Assembly: GCA_035545535.1 (NCBI GenBank)
Contig: DASZYF010000175.1
Location: forward strand, 1 to 16,231
From: DASZYF01 sp035545535
GTDB lineage: Bacteria > Actinomycetota > Actinomycetes > Mycobacteriales > CAJCIY01
Reading direction: 5' to 3'
DNA: 16,231 bases
Shown: one piece after another, positions 6,293-13,405 of the stretch
How positions within the stretch are numbered: the first letter of the stretch is position 1
Layout of the letters: each line of letters opens with the position of its first letter
The notes under the pieces: generated by a model
Told to the model about the DNA's origin: nothing
The model's database searches: none
What the model saw: only the letters and a program-made list of their open reading frames with translations
Translations under genes and position numbers: made by a program

Positions 6293-8014
6293 TCAGCGGC
6301 TGAGCGCGGCCGGTTCGTCGCTCGCGGGGACCTCGAGCGGCAACCGGCCGGTGCGGGCCCGCGAGTGCCGCAGCGACGCGGCGATGAACGCGGCGAACAG
6401 CGGGTGCGCCCGCGTGGGGCGCGACCGCAGCTCGGGGTGGAACTGCGAGCCGACGTAGAACGGGTGCGTGTCGGCCGGCAGCTCGCTGATCTCGACGAGC
6501 CGCCCGTCCGGCGAGGTGCCGGAGAAGACCATGCCGGCGTCGGTGAGGCGGTCGCGGTAGGCGTTGTTCACCTCGTAGCGGTGGCGGTGCCGCTCGTCGA
6601 CGCGGGTCGACGCGTACGCCGCGAAGGCCTGCGTGCCGGGCGCGATGTGCGTCGGGTAGAGACCGAGCCGCATCGTGCCGCCGAGGTCGCCCTCGCCGGA
6701 GACGATGTCGACCTGGTCGGCCATCGTCGCGATGACGTGGTGCTCGGCCTCCGGCTCGAACTCGGCGGAGTTCGCGCCGTCGAGCCCGGCCAGATGACGT
6801 GCAACGTCGATGACCATGCACTGCATGCCGAGGCAGAGGCCGAGCGCGGGGACCTTGCGCTCACGGGCGTGCCGCAGCGCCGCGACCTTGCCTTCGATGC
6901 CGCGGATGCCGAAGCCTCCCGGCACGAGGATGCCGTCGACGCCTTCGAGCACACTGGCGGTCACCTCGGGGGCTCCGCACTCATCGGACGGCACCCAGCG
7001 GATGTCGACGGCGGCATCGTGCTGAAAACCCCCGGCGCGCAGGGCTTCTGTGACCGACAGGTACGCGTCGGGCAGGTCGACGTACTTGCCGACGATCGCG
7101 ATGGTGACGCGGTGCGCGGGCGCGTGCACGCGGCGGAGCAGCTCGTCCCAGTCGGTCCAGTCGACGTCGCGGAACGGCAGGTCGAGGCGGCGCACGAGGT
7201 AGGCGTCGAGCCCCTCGCTGTGGAGCACCTTCGGGATGTCGTAGATGCTCGGCGCGTCGGGAGCGGCCACGACGGCGTCGGCATCGACGTCGCACGACAG
7301 CGCGATCTTGCGCTTCATTCCCTCGGGGATCTCGCGGTCGCTCCGGCACACGATCGCGTCCGGCTGGATGCCGATGCTGCGCAGCGCGGCGACCGAGTGC
7401 TGGGTCGGCTTGGTCTTCAGCTCGCCGCTGGGTGCGAGGTAGGGCACGAGCGAGACGTGCAGGAAGAAGCAGTGGTCGCGGCCGACCTCATGACGGACCT
7501 GGCGGATGGCCTCGAGGAACGGCAGCGACTCGATGTCGCCGACGGTGCCACCGACCTCGGTGATGACGACGTCGACCTCGGGTCCGCTCATCGCGAAGAT
7601 GCGTGACTTGATCTCGTCGGTGATGTGCGGGACGACCTGCACGGTCGCGCCGAGGTACTCGCCGCGGCGCTCCTTCGCGATGACCGCGCCGTACACCTGG
7701 CCGGTCGTGACGTTCGCGCTCGCGTTGAGGTTGCGGTCGAGGAAGCGCTCGTAGTGACCGATGTCGAGGTCGGTCTCGGCGCCGTCGTCGGTGACGAAGA
7801 CCTCGCCGTGCTGGAACGGGTTCATCGTCCCGGGATCCACGTTGAGGTACGGGTCGAGCTTCTGCATCGTCACCCGCAGCCCGCGAGCCGAGAGCAGCCG
7901 GCCGATGCTCGACGCCGTGAGCCCCTTGCCGAGGCTCGACGCGACACCGCCGGTGACGAAGACGTGCTTGGTGACGTGCTGACCGAGGTAGGCGGGCCGG
8001 TGCCGCTGATCCAC
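6293..8014 (-). CDS. pyrG: CTP synthase
   Basis: A 573-residue enzyme making CTP from UTP, ATP and glutamine, the last step of pyrimidine nucleotide synthesis. The synthetase domain opens with KHVFVTGGVASSLGKGLTAS (16-35, ATP loop) and continues with LDPYLNVDPGTMNPFQHGEV (53-72) and SGELKTKPTQHS (196-207). The class I glutamine amidotransferase domain follows, with LCLGMQ (nucleophile C394) and FHPE (H526, E528). The start is the GTG at 8014 because GGAGAGG stands eight bases upstream; the frame stays open further up without a ribosome site. The C-terminal end after about residue 550 is a short tail. It heads a pyrG-Nudix pair preceded by an extended -10 promoter and three 11-bp repeats. Confidence 0.97.
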   Translation of the reverse strand: MDQRHRPAYLGQHVTKHVFVTGGVASSLGKGLTASSIGRLLSARGLRVTMQKLDPYLNVDPGTMNPFQHGEVFVTDDGAETDLDIGHYERFLDRNLNASANVTTGQVYGAVIAKERRGEYLGATVQVVPHITDEIKSRIFAMSGPEVDVVITEVGGTVGDIESLPFLEAIRQVRHEVGRDHCFFLHVSLVPYLAPSGELKTKPTQHSVAALRSIGIQPDAIVCRSDREIPEGMKRKIALSCDVDADAVVAAPDAPSIYDIPKVLHSEGLDAYLVRRLDLPFRDVDWTDWDELLRRVHAPAHRVTIAIVGKYVDLPDAYLSVTEALRAGGFQHDAAVDIRWVPSDECGAPEVTASVLEGVDGILVPGGFGIRGIEGKVAALRHARERKVPALGLCLGMQCMVIDVARHLAGLDGANSAEFEPEAEHHVIATMADQVDIVSGEGDLGGTMRLGLYPTHIAPGTQAFAAYASTRVDERHRHRYEVNNAYRDRLTDAGMVFSGTSPDGRLVEISELPADTHPFYVGSQFHPELRSRPTRAHPLFAAFIAASLRHSRARTGRLPLEVPASDEPAALSR

Positions 8015-8022
8015 GTGGGGCG

Positions 8023-8029
8023 CCTCTCC
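8023..8029 (-). promoter_or_regulatory. Ribosome binding site fixing the pyrG GTG start
   Basis: GGAGAGG on the minus strand is eight bases before the GTG at 8014. It decides against the upstream in-frame start at 8083, which has no such site and would add 23 residues not typical of CTP synthase. Confidence 0.65.
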
Positions 8030-8073
8030 GTGGGGACTCGACCGGGCATCCGCCCGGACCTCCACGGGGGGCC

Positions 8074-8082
8074 ACGGTATCA
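8074..8082 (-). promoter_or_regulatory. Extended -10 promoter of pyrG
   Basis: The minus strand reads TGATACCGT, a TGN motif joined to a TANNNT hexamer (TACCGT). No -35 box is evident, as is common for extended -10 promoters. Transcription would begin near 8067, about 53 bases before the pyrG start. Confidence 0.45.
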
Positions 8083-8128
8083 AGCAGTCGGGGGGTCGGG
8101 CGACGGCACGCCGCTGACAGAGATGCGC

Positions 8129-8155
8129 GTCACCCAGACGTCACCCGACTGTCAC
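8129..8155. promoter_or_regulatory. Three 11-bp-phased direct repeats upstream of pyrG, OmpR-family-like operator
   Basis: On the plus strand GTCAC occurs at 8129, 8140 and 8151, exactly 11 bp apart; two of the three continue as GTCACCC. On the minus strand this is GTGAC-N6-GTGAC-N6-GTGAC. The arrangement resembles the Streptomyces PHO box (11-bp direct repeats with a TCAY core) and also GlnR sites (GTNAC-N6-GNNAC); both regulators are OmpR-family winged-helix proteins. The array ends about 47 bp upstream of the -10 element. The regulator is not identified. Confidence 0.5.
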
Positions 8156-8199
8156 ACGCGTCCCTGGCGTGCTGCGTCTGGCCCGTCGTCATCCGGTCG

Positions 8200-9936
8200 T
8201 CATCCTCGGTCGACATGGCGTTCCGAGCGCGCGAGCGCCAGCAGCTCCTCCGCGTGGCCCTGTGCCAGCGCGCTGTCGAGGCCCGCGAGCATCCGCGACA
8301 GCTCGATGACCCGATCGGCGTCGGCCAGGGGAACCACGTCGCTGGCGGTGACCGAGCCGTCGTCGTCGCGGCGGACGAGCAGGTGGCGGTCGGCGAACGC
8401 GGCGACCTGTGGGAGGTGGGTGACGACCACGACCTGACGGCCGCGGGCGAGCCGGGCCAGCCGGCGTCCGACCTCGACGGCCGCCCGCCCGCCGACGCCG
8501 GCGTCGACCTCGTCGAAGACCAGCGTCATGGCCGCGTCGCCGGCGGTGGGATCGGCGGCGGGCCGCGTGGCCAGCACGACCTCGACGGCGAGCATGACGC
8601 GCGAGAGCTCGCCTCCGCTCGCGCCACGGGCGAGCGGCCGGGCCGGCGAACCCGGGTGCGGCGTCAGCTGGAGCTCGACCGCGTCGCGTCCGAGGGGTCT
8701 GAGCTCACCGACGTCGGTGACGTCGGCGATCACCCGGGCGTGCGGCATCGCCAGCGCGGTGAGCTCCTCGCTCACCGCGGCGGAGAAGCGCTCGGCGGCC
8801 CGGCGGCGCTCAGCGCCGATGGCGCTCGCGGCCTCCTCGAGCCGGGCCCGGAGCTGATCGCGCTCCGCCGTGAGGGCGGCGCGCCGGTCACCGTCATCGT
8901 CGAGCGCGAGGAGGCGGGGCGCGGCGTCCCGCGCCCACGCGAGGACGTCCGCCAGGTCCGGTCCGTAGAGCCGGGTCAGCGCGCCGAGCGCCGCCCGGCG
9001 GTCCTGCACGTCGGCGAGGCGGACGGGGTCGACCTCGACGCCAGCGGCGTAGGCGGTCAGCTCGGAGGCGATCTCGGCGGCCGCCACCCCGACGTCGGCC
9101 AGGCGGGATCCCAGCGCGGCGAGGGCGGGGTCGTGCTCGGCGACCGCACCGAGCGCGCGCCGGGCACGGGCGACCAGGCCGAGCACGTCGACGCTGCCCT
9201 CCCCGGCGTCGTCGTCTCCCGCGAGCGAGGTGCGGGCCTCCGTCGCGGCCAACCCCAGCTGTTCGGCATGGGTGAGCCGCTCCGCCTCGGCGCGCAGCCG
9301 CTCGTCCTCGCCGACCTCGGGCGCGACGGCGGCTACCCGATCCAGGCCGGCGCGCAGCAGCTCGGCCTCGCGGGCGCGCTCCTGGGCCCGCGCCGTCAGG
9401 TCATCCAGCTCGGCGGCCACCTCGCGCCAGCGCGCGAAGTCCAGCCCGTACGCCGTCAGCCGCGCCGCGAGCCCCGGCCCGGCGAAGCGGTCGAGCGCCG
9501 CGCGCTGCTCGGCGGGACGGAGCAGCCTCAGCTGGTCGTGCTGGCCGTGCACGGCGAGGACGTGCTCACTGATGTCAGCGAGCACCTGGGCGGGCACACC
9601 CGACCCGCCCGCGACGGCGCGCGACCGCCCGCCGCTCGCGACCGTCCGGGCGACGACGAGCGCGTCGTCCTCGTCGACCGCCGCCCCCGCCTCGTCGGCC
9701 CGCAGCCGGGCCGGCGAGTCCGCGGGCAGCCGCCAGCGCGCCTCGACGCTGGCCCGTTCCTCACCGGGCCGCACCAGACCGGCGTCGGTCTTGCCGCCGG
9801 CGATGAGGGCGAGGCCGGTCAGCACCATCGTCTTGCCGGCGCCGGTCTCACCGGTCAGCACGGTCAGGCCGGGTCCGAGCTCGAGCGTCGCGTCCGCGAT
9901 CACACCGAGCCCGCGGATGCGGAGCTCCTCGAGCAC
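8200..9936 (-). CDS. recN: DNA repair protein RecN (SMC-like ATPase)
   Basis: A 578-residue SMC-type ATPase involved in repair of double-strand breaks. It starts MLEELRIRGLGVIADATLEL, the usual RecN beginning, with Walker A TGETGAGKT at 28-36. The ABC signature is ARGASGGELSR (436-446), Walker B is VFDEVDAGVGG (473-483), and the switch motif VVVTHLPQVAAFAD follows. Long helical, alanine- and arginine-rich stretches between the two ATPase halves (about 170-390) are the coiled-coil arms. The GTG start lies nine bases after the nadK stop, so recN is the last gene of the tlyA-nadK-recN run. The arrangement matches Rv1694-Rv1696. It acts on DNA in the cytoplasm; nothing odd is seen. Confidence 0.95.
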   Translation of the reverse strand: MLEELRIRGLGVIADATLELGPGLTVLTGETGAGKTMVLTGLALIAGGKTDAGLVRPGEERASVEARWRLPADSPARLRADEAGAAVDEDDALVVARTVASGGRSRAVAGGSGVPAQVLADISEHVLAVHGQHDQLRLLRPAEQRAALDRFAGPGLAARLTAYGLDFARWREVAAELDDLTARAQERAREAELLRAGLDRVAAVAPEVGEDERLRAEAERLTHAEQLGLAATEARTSLAGDDDAGEGSVDVLGLVARARRALGAVAEHDPALAALGSRLADVGVAAAEIASELTAYAAGVEVDPVRLADVQDRRAALGALTRLYGPDLADVLAWARDAAPRLLALDDDGDRRAALTAERDQLRARLEEAASAIGAERRRAAERFSAAVSEELTALAMPHARVIADVTDVGELRPLGRDAVELQLTPHPGSPARPLARGASGGELSRVMLAVEVVLATRPAADPTAGDAAMTLVFDEVDAGVGGRAAVEVGRRLARLARGRQVVVVTHLPQVAAFADRHLLVRRDDDGSVTASDVVPLADADRVIELSRMLAGLDSALAQGHAEELLALARSERHVDRG

Positions 9937-9945
9937 CGCGCGAGC

Positions 9946-10863
9946 CTACGTCCGGCGGCCGTTGCGGCCCCGCCAGCCATGCACAGGCAGGCCGAACTTG
10001 CGCACGAGCCGGTCGGTGAACGCGGCGTCCTGGATGCGCGCGAGCCGGACGGTGCGTGAACCACCCGTCACCTCGACGCGCGCGTGCGCGGGCACGGCGA
10101 CCGTGCGGCGCCCGTCGCACGCGAGCATCGCCGCGGACTCTCCGGCGAGCACCTCGATCGCCACGACCGACGACGGGGACACCACGAGCGGTCGCGCGAA
10201 CAGGGCGTGCGCCGCGAGCGGGACCACGAGCATCGCGTCGACGTCGGGCCAGATCACCGGTCCACCCGCCGAGAACGCGTAGGCGGTGGATCCGGTGGCG
10301 GTCGAGACCAGCACGCCGTCAGCGGCGAACGTGACGAGCGGCCGTCCGTCGATGCCGAGCGCGCACTCGACCATGCGGGCACGGTCGGACTTCTCGAGGC
10401 TGACCTCGTTGAGCGCCCAGCCGTGGAAGATCGCCTGTCCGTCCACGCTGACGGCGACGTCGACCGTGCCGCGCTCGTCGACGGTCCACGTGCCCGCGAG
10501 CACCGCATCGACCACCGTGTCGGCGACATCGGGTTCGGCCTCCGCGAGGAAGCCCACGTGCCCGAGGTTGACGCCGAGCAGCGGCGTACCGCTCTCGCGA
10601 CCGAGCTCGGCGGCCCGCAGCAGGGTTCCGTCGCCCCCGAGGACGAGCACGAGCTCGACGTCCTCGGCCGCTCCGAGGTGCTGCACCGCCTGCAACGGCA
10701 ACGAGCCGACGACCTGCTCGAGCGCACCCGCCTCGTCGTCCAGCGCGCGGACCGTGACGCCGGCGGCGTGCAGGCGCTCGGCGATCCGCCGGACGAGGTC
10801 GACGGCCTCGTTGCGGCCCGTGTGCGTGACCAGGAGCACCGAGCGCTCCCCCGTCCCGGTCAC
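9946..10863 (-). CDS. nadK: NAD kinase
   Basis: A 305-residue enzyme phosphorylating NAD to NADP. The catalytic GGDGT motif is at 76-80 (D78), preceded by ELVLVL. The NE motif is at 152-153 (WALNEVSLEK), and the conserved glycine-rich segment ADGVLVSTATGSTAY is at 181-195, followed by SAGGPVIWPDVDA. Length is typical for actinobacterial PpnK. The GTG overlaps the tlyA stop (GTGA, 10860-10863), indicating translational coupling, and recN follows after nine bases. The TlyA-NadK-RecN order is the same as in mycobacteria and streptomycetes. Confidence 0.96.
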   Translation of the reverse strand: MTGTGERSVLLVTHTGRNEAVDLVRRIAERLHAAGVTVRALDDEAGALEQVVGSLPLQAVQHLGAAEDVELVLVLGGDGTLLRAAELGRESGTPLLGVNLGHVGFLAEAEPDVADTVVDAVLAGTWTVDERGTVDVAVSVDGQAIFHGWALNEVSLEKSDRARMVECALGIDGRPLVTFAADGVLVSTATGSTAYAFSAGGPVIWPDVDAMLVVPLAAHALFARPLVVSPSSVVAIEVLAGESAAMLACDGRRTVAVPAHARVEVTGGSRTVRLARIQDAAFTDRLVRKFGLPVHGWRGRNGRRT

Positions 10864-11675
10864 TGCGGTCCCTCGGCGACGGCCGCGTCGAGCGCCCCGT
10901 CGGTGAGGGCGCCCGCGTCGCCGCGCAGCCAGATCACGTACTCGACGTTGCCCGCCGGGCCGGGCAACGGGCTCGCCGTGATCCCGGCCGTGCCCAGGCC
11001 CAGCCGCGACGCCGCATAGGCGACCCGCCGCACCGCGTCGCGCCGCAGAGCCGGGTCGCGCACGACCCCGTCACGCCCGAGGTGGTCCCGGCCCACCTCG
11101 AACTGCGGCTTCACCAGCAGCACGAGGTCCGCATCGGCGGTCGCGACCCCCTGCAGGGCCGGAAGGACCGTGAGCAGGCTGATGAAGGAGAGGTCACCGA
11201 CGACGAGCGACACCGGCGCATCGAGGGCCGCCGGCTCGAGGTGGCGAACGTTCGTCCGATCGAGGACGGTGACGCGCTCGTCGGTCTGCAGCGACCACGC
11301 GAGCTGGCCGTAGCCGACGTCGACGGCGACGACGTGCGCGGCGCCGTGGTGCAGCAGCACGTGGGTGAAGCCGCCGGTCGAGGCACCCGCGTCGAGCGCC
11401 CGGCGGCCGGCAACGGCGAGGCCCTGCGGTCCGAACACCCCGATCGCGTGCGCGAGCTTGTGGCCACCGCGGGACACCCAGCGCTGCTCCCCGTCGGGAG
11501 GCTCGGTCACGCGGACCGGTTCGTCGGCCCGCACCGCGGACGCCGCCTTGCTCGCCGGGACCCCGCCGACGAGCACGCGACCGCTTGCCACGAGGTCGGC
11601 CGCCTCGCCCCGCGAGCGGGCCAGTCCGCGGCGAACGAGCTCGGCGTCGAGCCGGCCCCGACGCACGCCGCTCAT
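10860..11675 (-). CDS. tlyA: TlyA-type rRNA 2'-O-methyltransferase
   Basis: A 271-residue protein with an N-terminal S4 RNA-binding domain (RLDAELVRRGLARSRGEAAD, residues 8-27) and a C-terminal FtsJ-like methyltransferase domain. The linker has QRWVSRGGHKL (64-74), the SAM-binding motif is LDAGASTGGFT (94-104), followed by VVGDLSFIS (158-166) and VKPQFEVG (188-195). In M. tuberculosis TlyA methylates C1409 of 16S and C1920 of 23S rRNA and makes cells sensitive to capreomycin; the same role is inferred here. ATG at 11675 is chosen because it directly precedes the S4 domain as in known TlyA. A GTG 15 bases upstream is possible, and no ribosome site is well placed for either. It is coupled to nadK. 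Confidence 0.94.
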   Translation of the reverse strand: MSGVRRGRLDAELVRRGLARSRGEAADLVASGRVLVGGVPASKAASAVRADEPVRVTEPPDGEQRWVSRGGHKLAHAIGVFGPQGLAVAGRRALDAGASTGGFTHVLLHHGAAHVVAVDVGYGQLAWSLQTDERVTVLDRTNVRHLEPAALDAPVSLVVGDLSFISLLTVLPALQGVATADADLVLLVKPQFEVGRDHLGRDGVVRDPALRRDAVRRVAYAASRLGLGTAGITASPLPGPAGNVEYVIWLRGDAGALTDGALDAAVAEGPQ

Positions 11676-11715
11676 CTGCTTCGTCGTCACCTGGGAAGCC
11701 GTCGCCGGCGGCCGG

Positions 11716-11940
11716 TCACGGCGCCGGGGCGTCGGTCTCGGGGACGGAGATCGGGCCGCTCGCGTCAAGCTCCTCGAGCGCCTGCTGCAGCAGCTGGTGG
11801 ACGTCGTCGTACAGGGCGACCTGGTCGGCCGGCTCCAGGCCCTCCGCCTCCGCCAGCCGGGCCCGCGCGAGCGTCACCTGGTGCGGCTCAGAGCCCGCTC
11901 GGCCCTCGCGGCCCGCTCGCAGGCTGTCCGCGACGGTCAC
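11716..11940 (-). CDS. Conserved small helical protein upstream of tlyA
   Basis: A 74-residue, mostly helical protein of unknown function. The middle (LARARLAEAEGLEPADQVALYDDVHQLLQQALEELD written in two parts: LARARLAEAEGLEPAD and QVALYDDVHQLLQQALEELD, about 24-59) looks like two amphipathic helices. The ends are polar and the tail is proline-rich. A comparably small gene (Rv1693) sits between the HAD phosphatase and tlyA in M. tuberculosis, which supports it being real. The GTG start has a TAGTTT hexamer six bases upstream, the geometry of a leaderless mRNA. TlyA follows after a 40-bp gap. It could be a small adaptor, but nothing specific can be said. Confidence 0.75.
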   Translation of the reverse strand: MTVADSLRAGREGRAGSEPHQVTLARARLAEAEGLEPADQVALYDDVHQLLQQALEELDASGPISVPETDAPAP

Positions 11941-11946
11941 GGGCCG

Positions 11947-11952
11947 AAACTA
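11947..11952 (-). promoter_or_regulatory. -10 element placed for a leaderless transcript of the 74-residue gene
   Basis: TAGTTT on the minus strand is followed by six bases and then the GTG at 11940, so transcription would begin at or next to the start codon. No ribosome site is seen. This would be the promoter of the tlyA-nadK-recN run. Confidence 0.5.
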
Positions 11953-12020
11953 CCGCCCGAACCGGCCCCTGCCCCGTCCGGTCGTGCGCGCGCCGCCGCA
12001 TGGGGCCGCTCTCGCATGGA

Positions 12021-12026
12021 TATCGT
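12021..12026 (+). promoter_or_regulatory. -10 element placed for a leaderless transcript of the SCP2-like gene
   Basis: TATCGT is followed by six bases and then the GTG at 12033. No ribosome site precedes the GTG. The 92-bp gap 11941-12032 thus holds two divergent promoters of the same type. Confidence 0.5.
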
Positions 12027-12032
12027 CACCGG

Positions 12033-12383
12033 GTGGCGACCCCCGCCCGGTGCCAGCGCGCCGTGGACTACCTCGTCTTGCGGCTGTCCGACGTCCCGCT
12101 CGACACGCGGCGCCGGCACGCGCCTGACCGCCGCCTCACGATCGAGGTGACCGACCTCGGCATCGCCTACGTCGGGCGGATGGCGCAGGGCGAGCTCGTC
12201 GACGTCGCGTGCGTGCCGCTTCCGGTCGAGGGAGAGCCGGCCCAGGTGCGGCTGGCCGTGTCCAGCGACGACCTCGTCGCCCTGGCGGACGGCGTGCTCT
12301 CGCTGTCCTCGGCGTGGGCCACCGGCAAGCTGCGGGTGGATGCGAGCGTGCTCGACATGGTGCGGCTCCGCGCGCTCCTGTAG
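12033..12383 (+). CDS. SCP2 sterol-binding-like domain protein
   Basis: A 116-residue protein. Its C-terminal half follows the SCP2 fold pattern: VRLAVSSDDLVALADGVLS (about 72-90), then SSAWATGKLRVDASVLDMVR (92-111), equivalent to the 'GKLKVEGDMALAMKL' ending of SCP2 domains. The N-terminal part supplies the preceding strands (RLTIEVTDLGIAYVGRM). SCP2 domains bind lipids or other hydrophobic ligands; the ligand here is unknown. GTG at 12033 is used because a TANNNT hexamer stands six bases before it. Two other open readings of the frame extend far upstream, antisense to tlyA, and are not credible. It is the short plus-strand gene between the 74-residue gene and the HAD phosphatase, and its stop touches that of the phosphatase. 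Confidence 0.75.
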   Translation: MATPARCQRAVDYLVLRLSDVPLDTRRRHAPDRRLTIEVTDLGIAYVGRMAQGELVDVACVPLPVEGEPAQVRLAVSSDDLVALADGVLSLSSAWATGKLRVDASVLDMVRLRALL

Positions 12384-13391
12384 CTAGCCCTCGAGCCCCA
12401 CGACCTCGGCGGTGTCGGTGCCCCTCTCGGCATCGGCCCACGCGACGGCGAGCGCGGCCCGCCACCCGTCCAGGCCGTCGTCGTCCGGGCGCGGCCGGGG
12501 CGGTGGCGATGCCAGCAGCCGATCCCCGGCGCGGGTGATCCGCCAGCCGGTGTGCGCCGGGTCCGGATGCGCGACGAGCAGGCCGCGCAGGTCGCGCGCG
12601 AGGTAGGTCGGGCGCGGCCCCGGGCGGAGCAGGTCGGCAACGGCGGTCACGCCGGTCAGCACCAGCAGGCTGTCGACGTCCGCGTTGCGCGCCCCCTCGA
12701 TGTCGGTGTCGAGGCGGTCCCCGACGACGAGCGGGCGCCGGGAGCCGGTGCGCAGGACCGATTCGCGGTGCAGCGCCGGATGGGGCTTGCCGGCGATCAC
12801 GTCGGGGCGGCGGCCGCTGGCCGTCTCGAGGAACGCGACGGTCGCGCCGGCGCCGGGCAGCTGACCGCGCCCCGTGGGAACGGTCGCGTCGGTGTTGCTC
12901 GCGACCCACGGCAGTCCGGCGCGGAGCGCCAGCGCCGCCTCCGCGAGCCGCGGGTAGTCGATGACCGGGTCGTACCCGGTCGTGACCGCCACCGGCGCGT
13001 CGTCCGCAGAGCTCACCGCGACGAGCCCGCGCTCCTCGACCGCGGACACCAGCCCCGCCCCGCCGCAGACGAGCACCCGGCTGCCCGGGTCGATCCGATC
13101 GGCCAGCTCACGCGCGGCGGCCTGGGCGCTCGTGACCACCTCGGTCGCATCGGTGTCGACCCCGAGCGCGGTGAGGCGGGCGGCCACCTCGTCGGCCGGC
13201 CGCAGGGCGTTGTTCGTGACGAACGCCCGCCCCTGGCCGGCGGCGTGCGCCGCCGCGACGGCTTCGACGGCGTGGGGCACCGCGTGGCCGTCGACGTAGA
13301 TGACCCCGTCGAGGTCGAAGAGAGCGACGTCGTAGACGTGCACGAGTGGTCCGGCACTCGCCCGCGGTGCCGCGTCGGGGGTCACGGTCAC
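12384..13391 (-). CDS. HAD-superfamily (NagD-type, subfamily IIA) phosphatase
   Basis: A 335-residue phosphatase with all HAD motifs: FDLDGVIY (25-32, nucleophile D26 and acid D28), FVTNN (57-61), GKPHP (201-205, K202) and VVGDRLDTDIEGA (222-234, D225 and D230). The cap inserted between motifs II and III has the size of the C2 type seen in NagD, phosphoglycolate and glycerol-3-phosphate phosphatases. The equivalent Rv1692 was reported as a glycerol-3-phosphate phosphatase; the substrate here is inferred at best. About 60 residues after the HAD fold (about 275-335) form an additional C-terminal domain as in Rv1692. The start may be GTG at 13391 or 13385. It is divergent from the DUF1015 gene with only 14 bp between starts. 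Confidence 0.92.
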   Translation of the reverse strand: MTVTPDAAPRASAGPLVHVYDVALFDLDGVIYVDGHAVPHAVEAVAAAHAAGQGRAFVTNNALRPADEVAARLTALGVDTDATEVVTSAQAAARELADRIDPGSRVLVCGGAGLVSAVEERGLVAVSSADDAPVAVTTGYDPVIDYPRLAEAALALRAGLPWVASNTDATVPTGRGQLPGAGATVAFLETASGRRPDVIAGKPHPALHRESVLRTGSRRPLVVGDRLDTDIEGARNADVDSLLVLTGVTAVADLLRPGPRPTYLARDLRGLLVAHPDPAHTGWRITRAGDRLLASPPPRPRPDDDGLDGWRAALAVAWADAERGTDTAEVVGLEG

Positions 13392-13392
13392 C

Positions 13393-13398
13393 TACGAT
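13393..13398 (+). promoter_or_regulatory. -10 element placed for a leaderless transcript of the DUF1015 gene
   Basis: TACGAT is followed by seven bases and then the GTG at 13406, with no ribosome site between. It lies inside the 14-bp gap between the divergent HAD and DUF1015 starts, so any upstream promoter DNA is within the HAD coding region. Confidence 0.5.
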
Positions 13399-13405
13399 CC
13401 CGCAC

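Noticed and set aside
5672..7606. Plus-strand open frame of 644 codons antisense to pyrG and the Nudix gene
   Set aside because: Same reasoning: a shadow of two well-recognised genes, with no motif of its own.
8215..10059. Plus-strand open frame of 614 codons antisense to recN and nadK
   Set aside because: It mirrors recN across the whole length, has low-complexity Arg/Gly/Asp-rich translation with no family pattern, and recN is certain. Long antisense frames are normal in DNA this GC-rich.
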